Below, piece by piece: positions 17,350 through 24,500 of a stretch of DNA of 64,000 bases. The position numbers and the translations under genes were made by a program. Below the pieces are notes generated by a model. It was not told the origin of the DNA, did no database searches, and saw only the letters and a program-made list of their open reading frames with translations. Source of the stretch: Demequina aurantiaca (GTDB lineage: Bacteria; Actinomycetota; Actinomycetes; Actinomycetales; Demequinaceae). The stretch's first letter is position 1. Each line of letters begins with the position of its first letter. The stretch lies in the NCBI RefSeq assembly GCF_000975135.1, contig NZ_BBRF01000001.1:283591-347590 (forward strand). Direction: 5' to 3'.

Positions 17350-18390
17350 GTGGCACACCTGTCAGGCTCGCATCTTCGCGCAACGGGACTGGTGATGTTG
17401 GCCGCTGTCGTCGGATCGCTGGCGCTACCCAGCGCCGTGCACGCCGCCTCGAGCTCCACACAGGTGGGTTCTGACTACATCCTCTCCGCGACCAATAGCT
17501 ATCGAGACAGCAACGGCCGCAGCGACCTGACTCGCGACAGCAGCATCGACAGCGTCGCGCAGCGTTGGGCTCAGAAGATGCTGGCGAGCGATAGCCTCTC
17601 TCACAACCCAAGTTTCGGAAGCCAGATGCCTCAGCAAGGTCTGGGCGCCTGGGGCGAGAACGTCGCCTACGCCTGCGGTTATGGCGGCGTAAAGGGCAAC
17701 GCGGCCACCATCATGAACGGCTGGAAGAAGTCCGACGGGCATCGAAAGAACATGCTGAACGGCTCGTACTCCCACATCGGCATCGGCTTTGCTTATGACG
17801 GCGGCTCGGACTGTGCATTTGCCGTGCAGGACTTTGGCAAGTACAGCAGCACGTTCACAGATGTGCCCCTGAGCCACCAGTTCTCGTCCGAGATTGAATG
17901 GTTGGTGGACCGGGAAATCACCACCGGATATGCGAACGGTCACTTCCAGCCGCAGAGTTCCGTCACTCGCGAAGCCTTTGCCGCGTTCCTGTACCGAATT
18001 GAGGGCGCGCCAAACTACTCACCCCCGTCGAGAAGCCCCTTCAGCGACGTCTCCCCTGGCGACAAGTTCTACCGCGAGATCACCTGGCTGGCGAGCCAGG
18101 GAATCACCACCGGCTATTCCGATGGTACGTTCCGGCCGGGGGACGACATCTCCCGTGAGGCGATAGCGGCGTTCCTGTACCGCGCTGCTGGTTCTCCGGC
18201 CACCTCTGCGCCAAAGTCGGCACCGTTTGGCGACGTAGCCCGCGGCGACCAATTCGCGACCGAAATCTTGTGGCTGTCAAAGAGCGGCATCACCACTGGC
18301 TACTCGGATGGCTCGTTTAAGCCCTATGCCGACGTCTCTCGAGAGGCGACGGCGGCCTTCCTTTACCGCGGGCGCTCTCTCCTGGGCTGA
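17350..18390 (+). CDS. Secreted CAP-domain (SCP/PR1) protein with three SLH repeats
   Basis: 346 residues. GTG start at 17350 with a strong AGGGAGGA site. Signal peptide about 1-33 (ATGLVMLAAVVGSLALPSAVHAA). A CAP domain follows (about 38-160): LSATNSYRDSNGRSDL, WGENVAYACGYGG, and NGWKKSDGHRKNMLN with its conserved His. Three SLH repeats (about 165-225, 228-285, 288-342) end the protein. Bacterial CAP proteins are secreted; some bind lipids or degrade polymers, but no activity can be deduced. Expected to be wall-anchored through the SLH repeats. Confidence 0.9.
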   Translation: MAHLSGSHLRATGLVMLAAVVGSLALPSAVHAASSSTQVGSDYILSATNSYRDSNGRSDLTRDSSIDSVAQRWAQKMLASDSLSHNPSFGSQMPQQGLGAWGENVAYACGYGGVKGNAATIMNGWKKSDGHRKNMLNGSYSHIGIGFAYDGGSDCAFAVQDFGKYSSTFTDVPLSHQFSSEIEWLVDREITTGYANGHFQPQSSVTREAFAAFLYRIEGAPNYSPPSRSPFSDVSPGDKFYREITWLASQGITTGYSDGTFRPGDDISREAIAAFLYRAAGSPATSAPKSAPFGDVARGDQFATEILWLSKSGITTGYSDGSFKPYADVSREATAAFLYRGRSLLG

Positions 18391-18464
18391 ACCTCCAGAC
18401 GGCACCACCCCTAGCGACCGCAAACGGTTGCGTTCAGTGGGTCAATGAGGGCTATGCGCGCTGG

Positions 18465-18470
18465 TAAACT
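18465..18470 (+). promoter_or_regulatory. Candidate -10 box for the SLH/excalibur gene
   Basis: TAAACT in the context GGTAAACTTC lies 54 bases before the ATG at 18524. The same GGTAAACTTC context precedes the TupA-like gene at 44165, and both genes use a GAGGGG ribosome site, unlike the leaderless genes in the window. Confidence 0.45.
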
Positions 18471-18523
18471 TCCGCTGCTGCCGCATCGCCGCGGCACACT
18501 CACATGATTCTGAGGGGAATCTC

Positions 18524-19399
18524 ATGACTCCGCATGCATTGACGCCTGCCCGCCCACCCAAGGTGGCGGCACGACTGGCTCTCTTCGTTTTTGTTTTCGC
18601 GATCATCGCGAGCCTGTCCGCACTGGCACCCGCCACTGCGGCCGGTAAGAAGTTCAGCGACGTGCCATCATCGCACCAGTTCCGAACTGAAATTTCCTGG
18701 CTCGCTTCCCAGGGCATCACGACGGGCTATGCCGACGGCACCTTTCGCCCCACGTCAGCTGTCACCCGCGAGGCGTTGGCCGCCTTCTTGTACCGTCTCG
18801 AGGGATCTCCCAAGGTAAAGCTCCCCTCCAAGTCGCCTTTCAAGGATGTCAGCAAGAGCGATCAGTTCTACAAGGAGATCGTCTGGCTCTCTAAGACCGG
18901 CATCACCACTGGCTGGTCCGACGGCACCTTCCGTCCCTCCGCCAAGATCACCCGTGAGGCGATGGCGGCGTTCCTCTACCGTGCATCGGGCGACAACCAC
19001 TGGTCGTCCTACGACGAACTTTTCACGGACGTGGCCTTCTACGACAAGTTCTATGACGAGATTGACTGGATGGCAAACGAGGGAATCACGACCGGATACA
19101 GCACCGGATATGGGTGCCGCGAGTTCCGTCCTGGTAATGCCATCACGCGCGAGGCAATGGCCGCGTTTCTCTACCGCTTCGACACCGGACGCGGTACCCC
19201 GTTGACGTCTACCAACTGCTCTCCTCCCCCGGCTCCGCCTGCTTCACCTACGCCATCAAGACCAGCGGACAAGGACTGTTCCGATTTCGCCACGCATGCT
19301 CAAGCCCAAGCCTGGTATCTCAAGTACTACCCGGCATACGGCGACTTCGCGAGGCTAGACCGCGACAAGGATGGCAGCGCCTGCGACACGTTGCCCTAA
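18524..19399 (+). CDS. Secreted SLH protein with C-terminal excalibur domain
   Basis: 291 residues, ATG preceded by GAGGGGAAT. Signal peptide about 1-41 (LALFVFVFAIIASLSALAPATAA). Three SLH repeats occupy about 43-215; the third contains an insertion (TGYSTGYGCREFRP) with an extra cysteine. After a Pro/Ser/Thr linker (about 225-245) comes an excalibur-type calcium-binding module, DKDCSDFATHAQAQAWY...DRDKDGSACD, with two cysteines and a DxDxDG loop. There is no enzyme domain, so it may be a structural wall or S-layer component. A strong terminator follows. Confidence 0.9.
   Translation: MTPHALTPARPPKVAARLALFVFVFAIIASLSALAPATAAGKKFSDVPSSHQFRTEISWLASQGITTGYADGTFRPTSAVTREALAAFLYRLEGSPKVKLPSKSPFKDVSKSDQFYKEIVWLSKTGITTGWSDGTFRPSAKITREAMAAFLYRASGDNHWSSYDELFTDVAFYDKFYDEIDWMANEGITTGYSTGYGCREFRPGNAITREAMAAFLYRFDTGRGTPLTSTNCSPPPAPPASPTPSRPADKDCSDFATHAQAQAWYLKYYPAYGDFARLDRDKDGSACDTLP
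18854..18879 (+). repeat. 26-base inverted repeat copy B in an SLH repeat
   Basis: Codes part of the second SLH repeat of the excalibur/SLH protein. It is the exact reverse complement of 16572-16597, so the pair could support inversion of the DNA between the two genes. Confidence 0.8.
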
Positions 19400-19443
19400 A
19401 TTGACCTTGAAACGGGTCGGCCGCTAGCCGATCCCATCCGAGG

Positions 19444-19482
19444 GAGGGGTGTCTGCGCGAAAGCGCGGACGCCCCTCTTTTT
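19444..19482 (+). terminator. Intrinsic terminator after the SLH/excalibur gene
   Basis: GAGGGG, GTC and GCGC arms pair across a GAAA tetraloop with GCGC, GAC and CCCCTC, leaving two opposed mismatches, and TTTTT follows at 78-82 of that block (19478-19482). It is the clearest rho-independent terminator in the window. Confidence 0.92.
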
Positions 19483-19524
19483 GCATGCCGTCAACGCGAT
19501 AGGGCGGGGCCTAAGCACCGAAGG

Positions 19525-20373
19525 TCACTTCCCGGGTCCGCGTGAATTCTGAGGCGGCGGTGCGTCATCGTGAGTGGCACGACGCAAGTTCTTGTTCACA
19601 GCATCGTCGATGGTATTCGGCATGCTGATGCCGCGGTCGCCTCCAATGGCGTCGCGGAAACGATCCCATCGTTGCTGGTACTGCTCCGAGAACCGACTGT
19701 TTGCCCGCGCAAGTTTGCGTTCGCCATAAAAGCGACGCGCCCAAAAGGAAGTGGGCTTGGCAAGTCGAATCGCGCCCACCACTCCGACAAAGGGCACCAC
19801 GAAGCCTACGAGCCCAAAGAGAAGCTTGCCCTTAAGTAGCGTGATGATCACGTACGTGGCGTGAAAAAACAGAACTGTGACGAACACCCAACGTGACTCG
19901 TCCGCGGCCTTGCCAAGATCCCCTGGTGATACCTGGATGAGCAACGCTGCAGCGAGGACACCGGCCACGAGGATCGCATCGATGGACTTGCGCCCCTCGT
20001 TGCTCCAATAGACGTCATCTAGGTGTAACCACAATGCGAACTCATCGAGCGCAAGCGCAGCTCCAGCGCCAAAGAGTACGGCCAGCACCTCAGCCCAGGG
20101 GTGCTCCGGCGCGTACCGAAACTGCAGTGTCCCCGTCACCAAGACCAGCAGGATCCCCCACACCTGATGGTGGATGTGCACGCCACCAATGTGGATATCG
20201 GAGAGCAGTCCGCCCTTCTCATCGGCCGGCTTTTCTTCGGCTGGTTGGCTCTGATCACCACGAATCTTGCGAGTAATCGCGCGCGTCATGGCGAACGTGA
20301 CAATAAATCCGATCAGCAACCACAGCGCAGGCGCTCGCCCTGTATCGAGAATGTTGTCCGTGTACCAGTTCAT
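19525..20373 (-). CDS. Polytopic membrane protein of unknown function (HIHH motif)
   Basis: 282 residues with about seven hydrophobic segments between residues 15 and 215. A distinctive polar stretch IGGVHIHHQVWG and the segment ALDEFALWLHLDDVYW lie at or in the membrane; His and Asp/Glu so placed could bind metal or lipid head groups. The C-terminal 70 residues are charged and cytoplasmic. I recognise it as a recurrent actinobacterial hypothetical protein but know no function. It lies just downstream of the GNAT gene on the same strand (27 bases), so the two may be co-transcribed. Confidence 0.75.
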   Translation of the reverse strand: MNWYTDNILDTGRAPALWLLIGFIVTFAMTRAITRKIRGDQSQPAEEKPADEKGGLLSDIHIGGVHIHHQVWGILLVLVTGTLQFRYAPEHPWAEVLAVLFGAGAALALDEFALWLHLDDVYWSNEGRKSIDAILVAGVLAAALLIQVSPGDLGKAADESRWVFVTVLFFHATYVIITLLKGKLLFGLVGFVVPFVGVVGAIRLAKPTSFWARRFYGERKLARANSRFSEQYQQRWDRFRDAIGGDRGISMPNTIDDAVNKNLRRATHDDAPPPQNSRGPGK

Positions 20374-20400
20374 GGCGCCGCCTGCCTCGCGCGGCCCGGT

Positions 20401-20931
20401 CTAGTTGTCGCCACGCACCGCGGAGTCATCAAACTCATCGATGACCATGCCTGATTCGAGTACCTTGCGCAGGTACGCGTAGGTAAGGTCGCCCGCGACC
20501 TGGTCGAACTGGTGCTCGTAGCCCGCCTTGTTGTACAGCGCGATGTTGTGCTTGGAGTTCTGGCCGGTGAAGACCCACACCTCGGCGGTGTTCTCCGGCA
20601 AGTAACCGAGGACCGCGAAGAGAAGCTGCGTGCCGATGCCCTTGCCCTGCTGGTCGGGTGCCACGGCCAGGCGGCCGATGGTCGCCTTCTGGTCCTCGAT
20701 GCCCACACGGATGGAGCCCACCATGCGGTGACCCTCCCAAGCGCCCAACGTGACGACGTCGTCTTCGGCGAGGTCCACTTCGAGTTCCTCGAGAGACTGC
20801 GTGAGCGCAGGAATGTTCGGATCGTTGAAAATCTGCGCCTCGGAAACGAACGCGGCACGCCGCAACGTCAGTAGTTCTCCCGAATCGGACGCACCCACAA
20901 CATCGATTCTCAGCTGGCTCTTCTCGCTCAT
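20401..20931 (-). CDS. GNAT-family N-acetyltransferase
   Basis: 176 residues, single GNAT domain. The acetyl-CoA loop is QQGKGIGTQLL in the context IGRLAVAPDQQGKGIG, preceded by the beta-4 strand and followed by the ALYNKAGYEHQ segment typical of the fold's end. The ATG at 20931 has GGAGG very close in front (one-base spacer); an upstream in-frame GTG at 20973 is an alternative. Substrate unknown. Confidence 0.85.
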   Translation of the reverse strand: MSEKSQLRIDVVGASDSGELLTLRRAAFVSEAQIFNDPNIPALTQSLEELEVDLAEDDVVTLGAWEGHRMVGSIRVGIEDQKATIGRLAVAPDQQGKGIGTQLLFAVLGYLPENTAEVWVFTGQNSKHNIALYNKAGYEHQFDQVAGDLTYAYLRKVLESGMVIDEFDDSAVRGDN

Positions 20932-21030
20932 GCCTCCATCGTGGCACGCGTTGGGTCGGACGACGCCCACCACACGGGTTTCGATGCCAATTCGTAGCGT
21001 CTACGCCAGGCACGCCAGCGGGGCCGCGCA

Positions 21031-21055
21031 GGCGCTACAGGTTAGGGTTAGCGCC
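21031..21055. promoter_or_regulatory. Inverted repeat upstream of the TagF-like operon
   Basis: GGCGCTA (21031-21037) and TAGCGCC (21049-21055) form a perfect 7-base inverted repeat with an 11-base spacer that contains GGTTAGGGT. It lies 52 bases before the ATG at 21108 and could be an operator or an early-transcript hairpin. Confidence 0.35.
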
Positions 21056-21107
21056 AGGACTTCCCCGCCAGCAACCACTCAGCCGTTAAGGACATTCCAG
21101 AACGACG

Positions 21108-22322
21108 ATGCTTAGAACACTCCGTAGACAAGCCGGCCGCACCATTCGCCGTCTAGGCCTCCTGCCCGGAGGCATCCCCGACGGGCTCGGCGAGGATGAA
21201 ATCCTTGGCGACTACGTCATCGAGTCCGGTGCAGTGGTGTTCTTTCCCGACACCGTCGAAAACCTCTACCAAATCCGCCAGTGGTACGGCGCGCTCGAAC
21301 AGCTCGACGGCGAGATGGGCGTGACCATCGTGACTCAGGACAGTCGCACGGCGCGCGCCATCCGCAGCGAGATCGACCTGCCCGTGCTCATCGTGGCCCT
21401 CAACCGCACGTACTCCGCGCTCATTCGGCGCTCGCGCGCGCGCATCGCGATCTACGTTGGGCACTCCAACAACAACGCTGTGGGACTTCGCTCCACTCAC
21501 GTCGCGCACATCTTTCTGGCTCACGGCGACAGCGATAAGTCGGTGTCGGTGTCCAACCAGGTCAAGGGCTTCGACTTCGCCTTTGTGGCCGGCCAGGCGG
21601 CCGTGGACCGCTACACGTCGTCGGTCCTGTTCCTCGATGCGGAGTCCCACCTTCGCGTCGTCGGAAGGCCACAGTTGCCGGAACTGTCGACACGCGAGGA
21701 CGATGCCGCCACCACAGTGTTGTATGCCCCCACCTGGGAGGGTTCGCAGGACGTAAACGCTTACTCCTCGGTCAAGTCCCACGGGATGGCCATCGTGCAG
21801 TCACTCGCTGCGGATCCTGGGCTCACCATTGTCTATCGCCCACATCCGCGTACCGGCGCTTCGGACAAGTCCTTCCGCGACGCCGACATTGCCATCCGCG
21901 CGTACATCGAAACGTTGGGAGAACGCGGACGCATTGACACCAGCCGCGACGCCGGTGCAGCGTTTGGGGCCGCCGACGTACTGATCTCCGACATCTCAGC
22001 AATGTGCGTGGACTGGCTCTCGCAGCGGCGCCCACTGCTCATTACTGTGCCTGCAGAACCCGAGGCGGTGCCCACTTCACCATCCCGCATGGTGCGCGTC
22101 TGCCCACGGATCACCGTAGAAGGCGCCGCCACGACTGCGACCTTGGTCCGCCAGGCCACTGCCGACGAATCAATTCCGGCAGTACTTGAGCAGATGGCTC
22201 AGTATTATCTTGACGGCAAGACAGGTCCCGATGCTATGGAAGCTTTCGTCCGTGAGTGTAAGAACATCGCCCGACTTCGAGACGAGCAGGCCACCAGAAC
22301 CGAGGGAACAGACGATGAGTGA
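21108..22322 (+). CDS. CDP-glycerol glycerophosphotransferase-like protein (TagF/TagB family)
   Basis: 404 residues. The C-terminal half has the Glyphos_transf GT-B signatures: VLYAPTWEGSQ, IVYRPHPRTGAS (donor phosphate binding) and ISDISAMCVDWLSQRRPLLI, corresponding to the TDYSS...D..P motif of TagF. The basic N-terminus (RTLRRQAGRTIRRLG) is amphipathic and could hold the enzyme at the membrane. Such enzymes transfer polyol phosphate to a lipid-linked acceptor in teichoic-acid-like polymers. It overlaps the CDP-alcohol phosphotransferase gene by 8 bases, and a TagD-like gene lies in the same unit. Confidence 0.82.
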   Translation: MLRTLRRQAGRTIRRLGLLPGGIPDGLGEDEILGDYVIESGAVVFFPDTVENLYQIRQWYGALEQLDGEMGVTIVTQDSRTARAIRSEIDLPVLIVALNRTYSALIRRSRARIAIYVGHSNNNAVGLRSTHVAHIFLAHGDSDKSVSVSNQVKGFDFAFVAGQAAVDRYTSSVLFLDAESHLRVVGRPQLPELSTREDDAATTVLYAPTWEGSQDVNAYSSVKSHGMAIVQSLAADPGLTIVYRPHPRTGASDKSFRDADIAIRAYIETLGERGRIDTSRDAGAAFGAADVLISDISAMCVDWLSQRRPLLITVPAEPEAVPTSPSRMVRVCPRITVEGAATTATLVRQATADESIPAVLEQMAQYYLDGKTGPDAMEAFVRECKNIARLRDEQATRTEGTDDE

Positions 22323-23121
22323 CGCACCCCGCCCCGAGCGACCCACCATCGAGCAGATCCGTGAGGTCTGCCAACCCGACTCGATCCGCAAACGGAAGAA
22401 CGCGGAGCACTGGACGGGAGACGTTTTTACCAGGAGCATCTCTCCCTACCTCACCCGCACCTTCGTGCACGCGGGAATTTCCGCGAACGGTGTCACCGTC
22501 GGCATGATTCTGTGCGGCTGGGCCGCGGCCGCCGCGTTTTTCATCCCCGGCATCGCCGGGCCAATTGTCGCCGCCGTGCTCGCGATGCTGCAGATGCTGC
22601 TCGATGCCTCGGACGGCGAGGTTGCCCGCTGGACCCGCAAGATGGGACCACGTGGAATCTTCTTGGACCGATTCGCTCATACGACCACTGAGTCACTCAT
22701 CCCCATCGCGATTGGGTTACGTCTGACCATCGAGTCCTCGGACAGCAACTGGGCTTGGGCCTTCGTGGGTGCCGTTCTCGGAGTTCTCGTCCTGGTCAAT
22801 AAGTCACTCAACGAGGCGTCGCGCATGTCCCGGGTCGAGTCTGGGCTAGACCTGCCCAAGAAGACCGATGGCACATCGGCCCCCCGCGTGGGCTGGGTTG
22901 CGACTGCGCGCCGTGCCGCCAACTTTGTACCGATTCACCGCGCCTACCACTCGGTGGAGCAGACGCTCGTGGTTCTCGCCGTCGCGATCGTGGGTCTGAT
23001 CGCCGGATTTAACGGCGTGGCTGTCGCGCTCATTGTTTTGGCGGTCGCCGCCCCGTTCGTTATCGCCGGCCACATGGTCGCGATTCTCACCTCGTCGCTG
23101 CTGAGGAACCCCAACCAGTGA
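22315..23121 (+). CDS. CDP-alcohol phosphotransferase family membrane protein
   Basis: 268 residues, about six transmembrane helices. The family motif is DG-x2-AR-x8-G-x3-D-x3-D; here residues near 100-125 read DASDGEVARW...GIFLDRFAH, so the first three aspartates are kept but the fourth, usually the catalytic base, is replaced by His. These enzymes exchange CMP of a CDP-alcohol for another alcohol. Genes around it (polymerase-like, GT2, cytidylyltransferase) suggest that the alcohol is a polyol or sugar phosphate for a wall polymer. It overlaps both neighbours (8 and 4 bases). Confidence 0.85.
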   Translation: MSDAPRPERPTIEQIREVCQPDSIRKRKNAEHWTGDVFTRSISPYLTRTFVHAGISANGVTVGMILCGWAAAAAFFIPGIAGPIVAAVLAMLQMLLDASDGEVARWTRKMGPRGIFLDRFAHTTTESLIPIAIGLRLTIESSDSNWAWAFVGAVLGVLVLVNKSLNEASRMSRVESGLDLPKKTDGTSAPRVGWVATARRAANFVPIHRAYHSVEQTLVVLAVAIVGLIAGFNGVAVALIVLAVAAPFVIAGHMVAILTSSLLRNPNQ

Positions 23122-23981
23122 GCGTGACATGGTCCGCGGTGGTGCTGTCACAGGGCGACCGCCCCAAGGAACTCGGCGCCGCCGTGGACAGTCTCCTTGC
23201 CCAGCAAGGAGTTTCGCTTGAGGTCATCGTGGTGGGCAATGGTTGGGACCCCATCGGTTTGCCCGATGCGGTACGCACGGTCTATTTGACGAAAAACGTC
23301 GGTATTCCCAAGGGGCGGAACAAGGGCGTCAAAGTGGCTAGCGGTAGCTACTTCTACTTTCTTGACGACGATGCCATGCTCCCGGAGGACGACACCGTGG
23401 CCCGCATCGAGCGCATGTTTGAGGATGATTCGACCCTGGGCGTGGTGCAGACTCGCATCGCGTCACCGGAAGGTGTCAGTGCCAAGCGCTGGGTGCCGCG
23501 CATGCGCGACAAGGACCCGATGCGCTCCTCCGAGGTGTTCTCTGTCCTGGAGGGGTCCGTTGCGGTTCGTGAACAGGCACTCGAGTCTGCCCGCGGGTGG
23601 GCTTCTCGATTCTTCTATGCCCACGAAGGAATCGAGCTCGCATGGCGAGTGTGGGACGCAAACTACACGGTCGAGTACCGGGCCGACCTGATCGCGCATC
23701 ACCCGCTGATCGATCCGGCGCGTCACGATGACCAACTGTGGCTCAATGCCCGCAACCGGGTGTGGCTCGCCAAGCGCAACCTGCCGTGCCCCGTGGCCGT
23801 CGCCTACATCTTCAACTGGTCGGCCGTCTCGCTTGCCCGCACCGCCCGCCACCCGTCGTCAGCGCTAGCCTGGGTCAAGGGCGCCTGTGCTGGCTTGCGC
23901 ACAGATGGTGGCGCGCGCCGCCCCATAGGTTGGGACACCGTCTGGCAAATGACCAAGCGCGGTCGCCCTCCAATCATCTGA
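23118..23981 (+). CDS. Glycosyltransferase family 2
   Basis: 287 residues, GT-A fold. N-terminal TWSAVVLSQGDRPKELGAAVDSLLAQQ is the nucleotide-binding start, KNVGIPKGRNKGVKVASG is the typical middle, and YFYFLDDDAMLPEDD carries the DxD-type metal site (about residues 77-79). The HEGIELAWRVWD segment supplies the likely catalytic acid residues. GTG start overlaps the previous stop (GTGA). Part of the polyol-phosphate-like operon, so it probably adds a sugar to the same polymer. Confidence 0.87.
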   Translation: MSVTWSAVVLSQGDRPKELGAAVDSLLAQQGVSLEVIVVGNGWDPIGLPDAVRTVYLTKNVGIPKGRNKGVKVASGSYFYFLDDDAMLPEDDTVARIERMFEDDSTLGVVQTRIASPEGVSAKRWVPRMRDKDPMRSSEVFSVLEGSVAVREQALESARGWASRFFYAHEGIELAWRVWDANYTVEYRADLIAHHPLIDPARHDDQLWLNARNRVWLAKRNLPCPVAVAYIFNWSAVSLARTARHPSSALAWVKGACAGLRTDGGARRPIGWDTVWQMTKRGRPPII

Positions 23982-24034
23982 AACCGCTGGGGAACGTCCA
24001 CTAGCACGCCGCTGAGGCCGAATAGGGAGTAGCA

Positions 24035-24439
24035 ATGAGCATCAAGGTCATCACGTTCGGAACTTTCGACGTCTTTCACGTAGGCCACGTGAACATCCTC
24101 ACGCGCGCCCACGACCTTGGTGATCACCTCACCGTGGGCGTCTCGACCGATGCCATGAATTTCTCGAAGAAGGGTCGATACCCCGTCTACCGTCAGGAAC
24201 ACCGGCTCGAGATCGTCGCGAGCATGGCCTGTGTGGACGAGGTTTTCATCGAGGAGTCGCTCGACCTCAAGCGTCAGTACCTCATTGAGCACAAGGCCGA
24301 CATTCTGGTGATGGGAAACGACTGGGAGGGACGCTTCGACGAGTTCAAGGACATCTGCGAGGTCAAATACCTTCCGCGCACGGACGACATCTCGACCACC
24401 GACATCATTCAGGACATCCGCAGCCGTATTGATGACTAG
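24035..24439 (+). CDS. Glycerol-3-phosphate cytidylyltransferase-like protein (TagD type)
   Basis: 134 residues, normal TagD length. Nucleotidyl-transferase signatures: TFGTFDVFHVGHVNIL with the HxGH motif, and RTDDISTTDIIQDIR, matching the RTEGISTT motif of glycerol-3-phosphate cytidylyltransferases. It would form CDP-glycerol (or a related CDP-polyol) from CTP. That donor is what the TagF-like protein three genes upstream and the fusion protein at 38.0-40.2 kb are expected to use. ATG at 24035 preceded by GGGAGT. Exact polyol not proven by sequence. Confidence 0.86.
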   Translation: MSIKVITFGTFDVFHVGHVNILTRAHDLGDHLTVGVSTDAMNFSKKGRYPVYRQEHRLEIVASMACVDEVFIEESLDLKRQYLIEHKADILVMGNDWEGRFDEFKDICEVKYLPRTDDISTTDIIQDIRSRIDD

Positions 24440-24500
24440 CAATCAGTATCGCTAGCGTCGAGCCCTCGCCTCAGTCACTGCCACCCAGTTCTATCAATCC

